Part shown: positions 11,396-23,460 of the stretch, piece by piece
How the letters are laid out: every line of letters begins with the position of its first letter
How positions within the stretch are numbered: position 1 is the first letter of the stretch
DNA from: Actinostola sp. cb2023
Lineage: Eukaryota > Cnidaria > Anthozoa > Actiniaria > Actinostolidae
Length of the DNA: 64,000 bases
Assembly: GCA_033675265.1 (NCBI GenBank)
Contig: JAUJYZ010000249.1
Location: 47,298-111,297, forward strand
Direction: 5' to 3'
Translations under genes and position numbers: made by a program
Notes under the pieces: generated by a model
Told to the model about the DNA's origin: nothing
Database searches by the model: none
Seen by the model: the letters and a program-made list of their open reading frames with translations, nothing else

Positions 11396-11469
11396 AACAT
11401 CAACACGAAAACCGATCCAATCCAGCCATCTTGACCTTGGTCTTTACCTCGTGTGCGTTACGTTATTAG
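11396..11469 (+). promoter_or_regulatory. Probable 5' untranslated exon and donor for the element A transposase
   Basis: The block ends in ATTAG|GTAAGTCATT (donor GT at 11470-11471). The downstream 55 bp, including CTGTGCTTATTCTGCCTTCA, recurs inverted next to the right TIR, where it gives the same donor facing inward. A matching acceptor, TATTTGCAG, lies at 12204-12212, just 5' of the start codon at 12258. I infer that the TIR holds a promoter and a non-coding first exon. Confidence 0.5.
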
Positions 11470-11589
11470 GTAAGTCATTTTCTCTGTGCTTATTCTGCCT
11501 TCATTTGATAGTTTTCTGCTCTATTTATAATAAGACGACCACTGATGTCAATGCTAAATTATATATGTTAAATATTGTTACTCAATTAG

Positions 11590-12203
11590 ATTAGCTTTAT
11601 AAGTTTTATAGTTATTTTGAGTATAGCATTTAGCTTAAGTTAATTACTTACATCTCGTATCAAACTTGTATTGTAAATTTATAATTTAAGTAATAAAGAA
11701 TGATTGTTCTGCTTACTTTTCTGACTAGGGATGGAATTAATTTATACGCTTCGTGCATTACCGTACCCGGCTACGAAGGAGACTAGATTATTAATTACTT
11801 ATGTGTGTTGCTAGTTTACTTTTGTAAGAGCATAGAGGCAATAATAAGACTATAATTAATATAACTTATTATACTCCTAATACTTATAATTAATATCATA
11901 ATTATTATTATTTATTATTATTATTATTATTATTTATTTATTATTATTAGATCAGGAGCTGTTTAGAACTGACTAACATAAAATTATATGCCCTGTTCAG
12001 GGCAGAGAGAGGCCAAACAAAACCATACCCTGTCCAGAGGCACAGCCGTATAGCCCATATATGGAACAACATACTCCCCCCCCCCCCCCCCAAAAGCCCT
12101 GGACACCCCGACCCCCCTCCCTCACCACCCCCCAGGCCTCATACGTTAATTAGTTTCATGGAGACCAGTGTGGTCTGACTTGGATTTGAATATCACCGGT
12201 AAA
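11590..12203. other. Presumed first intron of the element A transposase gene
   Basis: AT-rich sequence with an ATT microsatellite near 11890-11950, then a copy of the poly-G/C-associated repeat at about 11985-12125 (ACCCTGTCCAGAGGC..., CATACTCCCC followed by a C-run). No coding sequence seen. Confidence 0.5.
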
Positions 12204-12257
12204 TATTTGCAGATGAAAGTTTGGATCTAAACATAACTACACAAGAATATCACTTAT

Positions 12258-15200
12258 ATGGCAAATAGTGACCGTGACAATTTACTAGAGACATTGCTTA
12301 ATATCAATCAAAGACTGCAAGGAAATTCTGGTATTAATAACACCGACTCTGTGGCATTGAGACTTGAGGCTGTAGTTGAGGCTGCACTTTTAAATGGGAA
12401 TATTTCATTGGAAGTGTGTGATTTGATTAATCAAGCTCGCCAGCTACTTCAAAAGGAATTCGAAACCTGTGATAACGCATGTGAACCGGCATCTAGTTAC
12501 CAAGCTCCTGTTGCAAGGGAAGTGGGTCATACAGGAAGACCAAAGTTCATAATTTCAGAACAGCAGTTGCTCTTTTTCAAAGGTGTATGTGCTTGTTTTT
12601 ACCGTATATAGCTAATTGCATAATCGTTGTCGGGTTGAAAATCATAAATCATAGAAGCTGAGACCGCAAGGATGGATGGGAAATCAGTTCATAACCCGCA
12701 TTACATACAAATATATTCAATGTTCTCGTAGTTTTGAAGGTATATGAGCTATTTAACCAAGATCCTACCAGTCTGGATAAAAAGGTCGATCATTTGACGG
12801 TGTTATTTGAGAGTTTTAATTTCCCAGAATTCCTTTTGGTCATAGCTTTCATGATTTTCAACCCGACAACGATTATGCAATTAGCTATATACAGACGTCA
12901 ATGTCATTAAGGTTGTCCACCTCGGAAAATCAAATTTAATTTACATATTTTCGCAACTGATCACGTGTATATTCGTTTTGCGCACGTGGAACCCAGAGTC
13001 AATAGATTCAGTAGAAATATACTGCCATAAGAATGCCACGGCCTTTAATATACAGAAGATTTCAGGTGGAGCCGTTGTATTTCAGCGCTTGTAAAAGTGT
13101 AAAATAATGTGTAAATGAATGTCTTTTGCAGGGAATTACCATTTGAAACCCTCTAGATGGGGTGGGGTAGTTTGGTTATCACTCTCCATATAGAAGCTAT
13201 TTATTGATTATATGTCTCTCAATGATATTTCATGGTGATGTTATTGCTTTTTTATAGAAAACGACTTTACCAACCATGACATTGCATTGATGCTTGGTGT
13301 TAGTAAGCGAACTGTGGAAAACCGAATGAGGGAGTATCAGCTAACCAATGGGTCCCGATACAGTGATATTGACAATGATGTCCTTGACTCATATGTTCAA
13401 CGTATCCAGTCCAATTTTCCTCGATCTGGTAGGTGGTGCCAACTTATATGTTCTCTTTTTTTATTTCCTATTAAAGTGTATATGATACGAATTTTTTTTC
13501 TTTTGAAAATCGATTACATATGAAGTGAATAGTGGGATGGTTCAGTATTTTGTGATTTGAGCTTCGCATTTGCGAGTTATAAAGGATTGACATCGTGATA
13601 TGATAATTCGGTGACGTCAGTTTTTTTTTGCCGAAACTTATTTATATTTTTTCAAGCAACACTCTTTTCTGAAATAGAAAAACTAAATTAACATCATGTA
13701 TATCAATTGTAGAAAACTTTTTGCCAGATTAAAAAATGTCAATAATTTGCACAATGGCGCTTTTGTATAATAAATTAAACCCACTCTGACGTCACCGAAT
13801 TAGCATATCACGATTTCAATCCTTTATAACTCGCCAATGCGAAGCTCAAATCACAAAACACTGAACCATCCCACTATTCACTTCATATGTAATCGATTTT
13901 CAAAAGAAAAAATTGTGCACTTTAAAGGTCATTCCTGCATTTGTGTTTTGCACTGCGCTCTACTTTGCAAATGGAATTTGTGCACGCTATCTCTCTAAGA
14001 TGGTGCGGGGTACCTGAAACACATGTTCAACTGATCATGAATATTATAATCAACTTAGTAAATTAAGAAAAATTAAGAATAGAACCATCCTCCGTTTATT
14101 TGGTTGCAGTCTGTTTAACCTTATTCTTTCCCTAGGTTTTTTAAAACTATACAAGGTGCTCTAACTTCACAGGGAATACGTGTACAGAGAGCAAGGCTGA
14201 GAAGTTCCATTAAGAGATGTGATCCGATTGGCCGAAGACTGCGCTCAATGAACACCATTCATAGACGTATTTATAATGTTCGTTCGCCATTGGCACTCTG
14301 GCATATGGACGGGAATCATAAACTCATACGGTATGAATAACTATATATGAATAACTATCTCAGTATTGCACTTCCCTGTCTTGGTCTCTTCTAATTGTCC
14401 AGTAACAAAATGATCGAGCGGGTAATCTTTTACTTCTGTTGTTCTTTTTCATAAAGATATTTCTTTCTTTTATTTATTAAGCTGGAGAATTGTTATCCAC
14501 GGGTGCATTGATGGGTACAGTCGCACTATTGTCTATCTGGAGTGTAATATCAACAACAGAGCAGCTACAGTTTTAAATCTATTTCTTCGAGCGGTGGAAG
14601 AATGGGGGCTACCTTCACGTGTCAGAGGCGATATGGGAGTGGAGAATAGAGATGTGGCATATTACATGCTGAATCATAGTGCAAGAGGACCAGGAAGGGG
14701 GAGCTACATAACTGGGAGAAGTGTCCACAACTCCCGTATAGAAAGACTATGGCGCGATGTATATCAGACAGTCATTTCTCTATTTTATGATCTTTTTATG
14801 TCACTGGAATATAACGGTTATCTTGATCCCGACAATGAAGATCACTTATTCTGCTTACACTTCATATATATCCCGCTTATAAATGATTCTCTTTCTAAAT
14901 TCGTGAACTCGTGGAACAACCACAAAGTGCGTACGGCAGGTAATAAGACCCCCATTCAACTATTTATAATGGGCATGCAGCAAATTGGAAATGACCCTGG
15001 AACTGTTGCTTCTGAATACTTCGAAAATCTCAGCGAGGTAAGCATAAAGAACGTAAGCTTATGACATTTGTGCCATTGATTCGCAGAGAAATAGGAAATA
15101 GGGGGGGGGGGGGGGGGGGGTGGTCGGCCGCTGAGAACTCAAAAGCCCTACCCCGTCCCAGACCTTATCCCAGGCGGATATCTCTTTGTTGAATTTGCGA

Positions 15201-15726
15201 AAATGAGACCCTCTCCGGCATTGAAATAAGCATAACACTGACTTGTAGTGAACTAGTGTTCGCGCAGTCGTGCCACAGTTTAAGTCAGCTAGTGTACAAG
15301 TCTGTTACCTATTAAACTTACGACTTCAACCAGTCAGAGCTATCAAGGCGGTCTAGAGTTTCCGTAACAAACCTTCTGCAACGTAATATTATTTATTTAT
15401 TTGCAATGCAAGCTAAACAAATGACCATATTCGAAAACAGGACTGTGTCAATCATTTCATGCCGTTTTTCGAAAGTACTTTATGTCTTAATACTTATTTT
15501 TCAGGGTGAAGTACAAGAATATGGAGTGGATCCAACAGCTAGGCTTCCTGACGAAACAGAAGGAAGCGGTGTGGTAGTGCCCGAGCCTATGTGTTCACTA
15601 GATCCGGAATTACTCCAATCCTTCAAAGAGAGTATGTCTGAAATATCTAGAACTGATCCATGGGACATATCTCCATATGCTAGAGCTGTTCAAGTATTGA
15701 ATGATCTAAAACGACCTTCCTACTAA
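12258..15726 (+). CDS. Element A integrase-like DDE transposase, five coding exons
   Basis: Exons: 12258-12582, 13258-13432, 14136-14330, 14482-15037, 15505-15726; joined they give 490 residues with no stop. The choice of donor at 13432 (AG|GTGGTG) rather than 13428 is forced by frame. About residues 110-165 hold a helix-turn-helix-like stretch ([18 protein letters not shown]). The catalytic core reads [14 protein letters not shown] (D225), [12 protein letters not shown] (D282) and [12 protein letters not shown] (E319), an integrase-fold DDE triad with D-56-D-36-E spacing. The C-terminal exon lacks a recognised domain. Related proteins are annotated in many fish and invertebrate genomes as integrase core or catalytic domain proteins. 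The protein probably cuts and joins the element's TIR ends in the nucleus. It could belong to the IS3-like eukaryotic superfamily (IS3EU) or another integrase-type group; I cannot decide this by eye. The start follows an acceptor at 12212 with no closer ATG. Confidence 0.85.
12604..12892. mobile_element. MITE in intron 1 of the element A transposase
   Basis: The inverted ends share GTATATAGCTAATTGCATAA and continue through TCGTTGTCGGGTTGAAAATC, about 41 bp. The interior has no gene. It sits wholly inside the intron, so it postdates or hitchhikes on element A. Confidence 0.75.
13475..13921. mobile_element. 447-bp foldback MITE with TTAA duplication in intron 2
   Basis: TTAA borders both ends (13471-13474 and 13922-13925). 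The arms begin AGTG and are inverted for about 150 bp, including CTTTTGAAAATCGATTACAT and GAATAGTGGGATGGTTCAG. TTAA duplications are typical of piggyBac and Kolobok groups; which one is not resolved. Confidence 0.75.
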
Positions 15727-15737
15727 TGCATCTTTTT

Positions 15738-16268
15738 TTGTTTGCATTTCATTAACAACAAAAGTATAATAAGTACAACAACCTTCCTACTGTTATGTAA
15801 CACTGCCTTTTCAAATACCGTGAAATGCTAAGTTTAGTGACACTTAGAAATATTATCGCTTAAAAAATGAAACAAATTAAAAAGTTGAACTACTAGTGAG
15901 TTAAAAAACGCTTTTTTTTTGTAAACTTTACACCGAGCTTCGAACCCCGAACCCCCAACTGACCCAACTTACTAACTCGGCCTACGTACGGACTCGTTTT
16001 TGAAATATAACATTTTTAATATGTGTCTGACTAGCTGATCACGTGTTATAGTACGTCTCAACATAATGCCTAAGTGTTTGGAGTGGAACTGATTAGGCCC
16101 CCCCGTCCACACGTATTCTCCGCAACGTTTTGACTATACATACAATTGCCAGAAAAGTAACTGACTAATGGCCTAGAAACGTTGAAAAATTTAATAGAAA
16201 AGTCTGAGAAGAACTATATAGATCAGTCAGACAACGAAGCAAAGCAATAAACGCTGTCAGTAATGTCA
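15738..16268. other. Short interval between the convergent genes of element A
   Basis: No gene seen. The two genes of element A end tail to tail here (stops at 15726 and 16269). No consensus polyadenylation signal stands out on either strand. Confidence 0.4.
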
Positions 16269-18735
16269 TCATGCCTTACCGAAATAATCGTTGGTAAAAG
16301 ACATGTCAAAAAAGTAAAAAACTTTGTCTTTCTCTTGTGGAACAACCTCACCACATGGTAGGATAAGCTTATGTACACATGTGTTGCTCACTGGCAAGCA
16401 AGAAGCCATTGAGTCGCCGAATTGTATACTGGGATGAATGGAGAAGCCCAGAAGAGGTTCGATGTCACTCCCTGTCACGAACTTTAAAACCATCTCCAGG
16501 GTTGTGGGTCTTCTTCCAGCTGTATGTACAAAAGGAAATAAATAAATTTAAAAGTCTTAATAAGGATCGAGACTCGCCGAACTTCTTTTCGTTGACCGGC
16601 GAGTCTCAATCCTTACTGACACACATACACAATCATTACCTACAACTTCCTTTAAGTAGTTTAAGAAAAGCCGATAAGATCTTTCTTCCCGTGTACGGGC
16701 GTTGGTGCCCTCCTCCGAAAAGTCGGGCTTCAATAGCCTGACCAACTTTGGATATGTCATTGGGTGTACCGCGGACTTTCGTAGTAGGTACTTTAGGCAA
16801 GGTTTTTCCGTTACAAGCTGCAAAAAATGTATAACAATATCAGTTCATTTGCATTCAAATATATACTGAAATACAATATGAAAGCAAACAAGCAAGAAGA
16901 TAGGAAGAACGTTTCACAAACCAATGAAAAGAGAGAATTGAAAAACTGATGTAAAGATCGAATGAACGAAAACGAGTGAGGAATAAATGTTAGGATTTAT
17001 GAAGAAAAATGACAACTTAATTAGAACAAAAGGAGGACAAATGAATGTATACCTTGATCAAACCAAACTTAGCTAAACCTTTCTGGAACTGTCTCTCTTC
17101 TTCAGCCGAGCTGTGGTTTGTGCAAAATACACTCGTCATGAAATCTTCATGGAGAAAACAAGGCAGTGGGCCACCTTGCAGCAAACTATAACCTATAATA
17201 ACAACCGAAAATTTATAGCGTTTTACTTAATTTAAAACCGTAGTCCTTTTTAACATTAATATACAGTCAGTCATTCTCAAAAAGGTTGTCCAGATGAAAA
17301 GACTACAATACTACAATAAAGTCACGTGATTCAATATGTTTTCAATTTCTGCGCGCGGAACTGCGAGTTGATACCAGCGGCATTACATTCATTTCTCACA
17401 ATGCCGTGTACTTTTGTATCTCAAATTGAAATTCCACGCGAGGAAATCGAATACATAGTAAATCACGTGACTTTATTGTAGTATTGTAGTCTTTTCATCT
17501 GGACAACCTTTTTGAGAATGACTGTATATTCGAAAATAATAATAAATGAAGGAGATGACAAGACGTGTGCCATGGCAAAATGCATTACAGATGGTTGTAT
17601 TAAAACATCGGAAAGTCGAAATACAGCTATTTCAAACAAAAGTTATATTGTGAATACTCAATACTTCATAGTGAATGTGGTGCATTGCCAGATTGGATTT
17701 GAAAGCAAAATAAATAAAAGCATTGTGCATTTGTAGGACTGCGGAGTCAGGATATCGCGTATGCGCACGTTGTTGTCGGTAATGTACCCTCTGTGTATGT
17801 TATCTTGTGTCGTGTAATACACTCCCTGTGTTAAGATGGACCAGCAATCGAACACTACAATACTTATAAAATAAATACCACTGTGACGTCATTACCGTGT
17901 TTGCATAACCTGATGCAAACACGGGTAACAGCCAATCAAATCACAGAGATTTCATAAATACCGGCTGATTACACGATAACTTACCAAAGAAAATTCCAGC
18001 AGCATAATAGTATTGCTTTTGTATGGCAGTGATATCTTTCATCAGAACGAATCCCTCTTCGTCCTGATGCTCTTTGAAGAGCCTGTCTTTGATGGCCTTG
18101 ACAATGGCACCCAGAAACTCCCTTCTTGGACCACCATAGTCCCTGGCACATTCGCCATTGTATGTAACATCCAATGGAATGCTGTAATCGTCGATGGGGA
18201 TGTCCGTCATGATTTCCGCCATCGCGTCAGGAAAGATGTTAGACCTTGAAATAAAGATCTCAAGAGTTTCCCCCCTGAGGACATCAAAATTTTCTATGTC
18301 TTCCGCTTCCAGATCTAGTTTTCTCCCTCTCATAAATTGTCCTTGGAAGAACTTTAGGATGGTGGTTGGATCATAACATTCGGCCCTGTTAATGAAACAT
18401 AACAATAAATTACTGTTCAATCTCCCGTAAGAGGATTTTCGCTCAACTTATGACTTACGGGTGGTTATACAAGATTTCAGTGAAGAAAGCCTCGTTATGC
18501 AACTGTGTTCGCTTCCGGTGGAATCCCTTACTGAAAAGGACGGGAATGATCGTCGTCTCTTTACGTTTTATTAGTATCACTTAGGGTGTTCACGACGGAA
18601 TGCCAATATTTTTAGACATCAAGGCATCATTTAGGGTTGCTCGTCAGTGAATAAATAACAACGACCTATATTGTGTTGGTGATCTAGACCATATTGGTCT
18701 CTTTTAGGATTCTAAATCAAATTTTCCGACGGGGT

Positions 18736-18806
<71 letters not shown>

Positions 18807-21800
18807 GGATGAGGCCAAAACCTTACAACAAATAATTATGAATAAGTTGAAGTAACGATCTTACATCTCTTTAAGCGTCTCCTCTAAAGCTTTATTGAGG
18901 TGCTCTTCATATGTTATAGGCCTCCTGATTATAAAACGCACATAAATAATTCTAGTTAGATAATTCATTTTGGACGATTGATGAGGCTGGTATCTGAAGA
19001 ACTTACCCCGTTGTCATCGGCGACGCTGTTGATGTAGATGTTGATGTAGATGTTGATGTAGATGTTGATGTTGATGTAGATGTTGATGTAGATGTTGATG
19101 TAGATGTTGATGTAGATGTTGATGTTGACTGCTGCTGATCAACCGCACTAACTTCCTCCGCTAGCCCTGGTGAATCGTCGACGCTATAATGATAATTTTC
19201 AACATTTTCAATAGTATAATACATTTATAGACTGAGTATGAGCAAGGTATGAGGCAACCAATCAGCGCCATCGTCAACAAGCATGATCCATTTAACAAAT
19301 CGCAAGCGGTTTTCCATTGTCTGTACTCTCATTGACAATATCGATTTGACGTCACAAAATGTTCAAAACTCAAGTGGAACACGCCAAAGTTTTGAACATT
19401 TATGACGTCATCCGTTGTCGATAAGAGTACAGACAATGGAAAACCATGTTCGATTTGTTTTTTACAACAATATCTACTCAGGAAAGCGGAAAAGGCTCCC
19501 AAAACGACAAATAGATTTGAAAGAAAAACTGATTCAAGCGCGCGCTGGTTCCGTGCGCGAGCGAAACGTCATTCTATGCGTCTGTCCTCTTATCGACAAT
19601 GGCGGTTCTTATCCAATCAGCGCGCGAGAAATTTGACAAATGTGGTAAAAAGTGGAATAAACGTAGTTCTGTATGGACCTTTCCGTAGTTTCCCAAAATG
19701 CTTCATGATTCTGCGCGTGCAAGCGAGGTCAGAGAGAATGAAGAAATTCAGTAAAAAACTTAGACTTTTAAATTAAAAGTGCGTAAGAAGAATTACAAAG
19801 ATAGATACAAATTCTCAAGCAAAGAAATTTTTTTTATTCTGTTCTTGATTCGTTACAGTAGTCATATTTTCCTCAAAACACGATCAATTCTAAATATTTT
19901 TTACCCCTGACCTAACTTGCGCGCACAGAATCATGAAGCATTATGGGAAACTACGGAAAGGTCCATATATTTTAAATTATCCTCAAAAACGATGCAAGGC
20001 GTTTTGTATTCCACTAGTGCGTCATTTTACCATATAAGGGCAAGAGAACACGCAAAATATGACTGACTCGCGCGCGCACGAAAAACAGAGCAAAAATGGC
20101 TCAAAAACTTCATGAAACACAGACACAAAATCAATTGTGGAATAATAAACCCCTTGTTTGATGGTTTAACAGATAACACGCGCGGATATTTTACTCATTG
20201 CTCGTATTCTTACTCTTCCTACAGGCTCACAAAAATACTACAACTCGTAAAACCGCGCGTATTATCTGTCAAACCATCATATAAGCTTTATTGGGTAATA
20301 ATACGCTGCAAGTGAGATATTTTATTTTATTTTTACAATATTTACCTGTCACCAAAAGCTGGTGTGAGATCACTATCACTCAAAACAATCGTCTCATCAC
20401 GAGATCGACTATCTTCCACTGCCTGGAAAGGATATGCAAATTTAAGTATTTTTACAACAATAACGCACAATGCTCTGCAACCTGGGAGTTTGGGTCTCAA
20501 TGTCGGTTTCTCCCTATGCCAATCACTGTCTTCATGAAACGGTTAAAAAAAATATGGATGGCAACTTGCGTAGTTATTTGTTTGTGTGTGTTTTTTTTTT
20601 TTTTTTGATTTCTAATAATAATTTTAGAAAACTTAAATTCTCTTCAAAAGCTAACCTCGCAGGAATCCATGTGCTCACGCATTTTCCGAAGCTGAATGTA
20701 TAACCCACACACCAGGCACTTTTCCTCTTCTCCAGCTTCATCATCATCTTTGGCGGTCATGGAGATGTCAACTTGAACTGGTCGAATGTATATCCGACCA
20801 GTTCCAAGACACTTCAGTTCATCCGTGGAACATCCACCATAATGAACAACACGCAAGTCGGTGCGGCTTTTTTCTTTGGTCAGGAGGAGTTCAAACCCTC
20901 CGCATGCTTGCAACTTGGGGAACGCACTGCACGTAAATAATTATTTCAACAATGTTAGGGCATCATATTTTAGGCTTTACGTGCTTCAGATTTTAGTTTT
21001 ACGCACATGAAGACTTTTTTTATCTCGTTTAGCCCATGAATAAAATAATAAATACTTACTCATATAAAACGTCCTTCACCACCTCAGCCGAAACATCACA
21101 AGGGAAAACAACCTTTTTTTCCCCGAGACCATTTCTTCTAAGACTAAGCTTTTCCAAAGCCGATGGTACAACGATTTGATCTTTGTAGGCCAAACATACC
21201 ATCGTTTTTGTAAGAGTGCGCTCTACAAGCAAATCCAAATAACATCCGTAAATAAAAGATCCCCTAGTTAAACAGGTCTGGAGCCCGGGGAGTGTGGGGG
21301 GGGGGGGGGGGGGGAGTTACTTGGGGGGGGGGGGGGGGGGAGTTACTTGACCCATGTAGGGGTGCCGCTGAGGGTTTGAAACCCTGACCCTGTTTAGGAC
21401 AAAAAAATCTAAAATACCTACCCTGTCTAGGACAACACCCTCTATTAGGACAAAGGGCAATCTAATCTGGACGATATATGTATGAGTAAACATTCTGTCA
21501 ATATACGTGCTTATGTTGTAATTGCATGACTATCAAATGATCTGATGTTGACTGATGATCTGCTAAAGACTGGCAAACGTCTCCGATCGGATTTAACCAT
21601 ATCTTTAACGACGACAATCGTGCATTACCATGACCCTGTTTAGGACAGACTCACATAAAATTATATACCCTGTTCAGAGCAGAGAGATCAAAAACCATAC
21701 CCTGTCCAGCGGCACGTCCCCGTATAGCCCATATAAGGGAGTACCCTCCCCCCGGGGGGGGGGGGGACAGCTCTCCCCCCGGGGGGACAGGAGTCACTGA

Positions 21801-22906
21801 AACAAGCATACCTATCGCTGCTGCCCCTCGGCCACGATTGGGGACTGACCTTGCTCTTCGGCCGTAGGGTTGTACTCTCTAAAGTTTAATGAGAAACAAT
21901 AATAATAATATTATTATTATTATTATATTATCTTAAATTATTATTTGAGGACCATGAGTTCATCAGTGAAAACTGTTAAATGTACCCTCGTGAAATAAAG
22001 TTTATTATTATTATAATAATAATGTTAGTTTATTGGTACTTTGATACAAATTCATTGTACATGAGTAAACTCCAATAATATTTTATAAAATCTGATAATA
22101 GTGAGTACACTACTAGTAGAATATAGAGATAATCAAGGGGAGGATCAAGGGGAGGATGGGGAGATAATAATTATTATTATCTCGCCCGTCTCCCTCCCCC
22201 CTCCCCTTTGTCCTCGCCCCAAACCCCTAAATCAGGCTATATTTTACGGCTTATTTGCACGATTGACTAACACGTATTTTTCCTTCCAAATGCGACAAAA
22301 AAACATGAAATCAAATAAATACTGTACATGACCTGGTATTTTACTATAGTCTTAATCAGGTCTTAAAAGTCACATTGTGATTGTAATACTGTAATATGTG
22401 ATCTAAGACATGTACATACCAACTGCCTATTAAATAGAAGGCGATGCTCTTGTAAAGCCGTAGTACCAGTAGATGTGGAGGTGGTAGATGTGGATGGACG
22501 GGGATTGTTGCTAGTAAGCATTTCGCATGCCTGCCTTAACAATTCCTGCGCATCCCTCACATTTGAACCATTTCTATTGGAACTCTGTAAGTAGCAAATA
22601 TAATATTTTTTTTAATGAGATTCCTTATCCACAAAGCCCTCTCTTGGTGATCACATGTTGACATGACATTTATTAGAGTGCAAATATTATACCCGTAAAA
22701 TAATCACTAACATTTGGTACTCAGTAATGAACCCTCAGTAATTAGTGTTAATTAGACCGAATAGCAAACAAAACATATTCTGCTATTTAGTTTAGTTAGT
22801 TAACTATTTCAGATATATAATATTTGCACTCTATCATAATTTAATAGCTATCAAATATTTAATAATAAATAATGGGCTAACGACGAAAGTGGTGGAGACT
22901 TACCAT
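16269..22906 (-). CDS. Element A HECT-type E3 ubiquitin ligase, twelve coding exons
   Basis: Exons on the - strand: 22906-22904 (ATG only), 22584-22420, 21220-21060, 20926-20656, 20422-20346, 19183-19007, 18924-18865, 18530-18459, 18385-17985, 17192-17053, 16817-16640, 16519-16269. Joined, they give 651 residues without a stop. A C2HC zinc-finger-like cluster lies at C180, C183, H195, C199 (KCLVCGLYIQLRKMREHMDSC region). Residues about 245-278 are a Ser-Thr dipeptide run. The HECT domain covers roughly 330-651: N-lobe motif CARDYGGPRREF at about 408-419, and C-lobe SNTCVHKLILP with catalytic Cys616, near the expected distance from the C-terminus. HECT enzymes form a thioester with ubiquitin and pass it to substrates. 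It resembles the G2E3-like HECT proteins found in many copies in fish and invertebrate genomes (from memory). It converges on the transposase and is probably expressed from the right TIR. A role in modifying host or transposase protein is inference. Confidence 0.85.
17264..17524. mobile_element. 261-bp MITE, TA duplication, in a HECT intron
   Basis: Flanked by TA (17262-17263 and 17525-17526). The arms begin CAGT and are inverted for about 70 bp (CTCAAAAAGGTTGTCCAGAT, GACTACAATACTACAATAAA, GTCACGTGAT). CAGT ends plus a TA duplication fit Tc1/mariner-type MITEs. Both arms contain a CACGTG core. Confidence 0.8.
18736..18805 (+). repeat. Uninterrupted run of 70 G
   Basis: A homopolymer of 70 G (18736-18805) inside the HECT intron between exons at 18924-18865 and 18530-18459. 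On the transcribed strand this is a poly-C run. It is not obviously part of a complete poly-G MITE. The length may be inexact in the assembly. Confidence 0.85.
19017..19130 (-). repeat. In-frame (Ser-Thr)n coding microsatellite
   Basis: Tandem GATGTAGATGTT/GATGTTGATGTA on the + strand encodes alternating Ser and Thr in the HECT gene's sixth coding exon. Hexamer-type changes keep the frame, so length can vary without breaking the protein. Confidence 0.85.
19308..19445. mobile_element. MITE-like inverted repeat in a HECT intron
   Basis: Inverted ends GGTTTTCCATTGTCTGTACTC-type (20-21 bp), continuing with imperfect matches through ATTGACAATATCGA and a TGACGTCA-like core on both arms. No coding content. 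Confidence 0.65.
19674..19965. mobile_element. 292-bp MITE with TA duplication in a HECT intron
   Basis: Flanked by TA (19672-19673, 19966-19967). The arms begin TGGACCTTTCCGTAGTTTCC and continue through ATGCTTCATGATTCTG, about 40 bp with one or two mismatches. Non-coding interior. Confidence 0.75.
20159..20281. mobile_element. Short inverted repeat element in a HECT intron
   Basis: Ends are inverted copies of TGATGGTTT...ACAGATAAYACGCGCGG, about 27 bp, with a one- or two-base length difference. Only about 120 bp long, non-coding. Confidence 0.6.
21285..21790. mobile_element. Poly-G/C-associated repeat copy in a HECT intron
   Basis: Starts CCCGGGGAGTGTGGGG with two long G-runs (21297-21315, 21325-21339), then AT-rich text with the family words CCTGTTTAGGAC and ACCCTGTCCAG, and ends in CTCCCCCCGGGGGG-type sequence. 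It matches the words seen at 11985-12125, 15100-15180 and 26091-26493. Confidence 0.55.
22674..22833. mobile_element. 160-bp MITE-like inverted repeat in a HECT intron
   Basis: Inverted ends TAGAGTGCAAATATTATA, 18 bp. The flanks show no clear duplication. The left arm continues with ACCCGTAAAAT, which resembles the element at 8594-8741. Confidence 0.55.
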
Positions 22907-23460
22907 TTTGATATATAACGATCGATGCTTGGAGACAAATTGTAGTTCAGTTTCCAAATATGACACTTAAAGGAAAAGAGAGAAAGAACTGCATGAGACA
23001 AGTGTGCCGGTGACGCGCGATATCACTAGCCAGAATACACCGTATAGCGTGTTTTGTTTTTCAATGTAAGCACAGAGGAACTAGCGCCGAAGGCGCGCGC
23101 TTCTAGTGGGGTCACGAGGGGGCATGCTTCCCTGGAAATGTTGAAATCTAGTGCCTTGGAAATACCACATTTTCTTCGTTTTCCAGCGGACTTTCTCGCT
23201 ACATAAATACATGCATAGTAAAATACTGATCATGCACTCAGATTTAATTTTTTTGTTTTGTAGAGACTGTTCACTGGGACTACAATTATACATGTACACC
23301 GATTGAGGAGAAATGCACTCCCTAAAGTAAATTTGTTCACTATTCAACAGGAAATTTCTTACAGAAGAAAGCGTATAAATTAATTCCATCCTTATAATCA
23401 GAAAAGTAAGCAGAAAACTATCAAATGAAGGCAGAATAAGCACAGAGAACATGACTTACC
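22904..23460 (-). promoter_or_regulatory. 5' untranslated exon, leader intron and start exon of the HECT gene
   Basis: On the - strand the block at 23460 ends ATTAG|GTAAGTCAT, the same donor as on the left arm (11469). A likely acceptor, TTCCTTTAAG, precedes an exon at 22965-22904 that ends exactly with the start codon: ATG|GTAAGT. The next exon supplies the rest of the frame (SSNRNGSNVRDAQELL...). Confidence 0.5.

Noticed and set aside
19017..19224. Stand-alone Ser-Thr repeat protein starting upstream of the sixth HECT exon
   Set aside because: The acceptor at 19184-19185 and phase fit make this an internal exon of the HECT gene; the extra N-terminal residues are intron.
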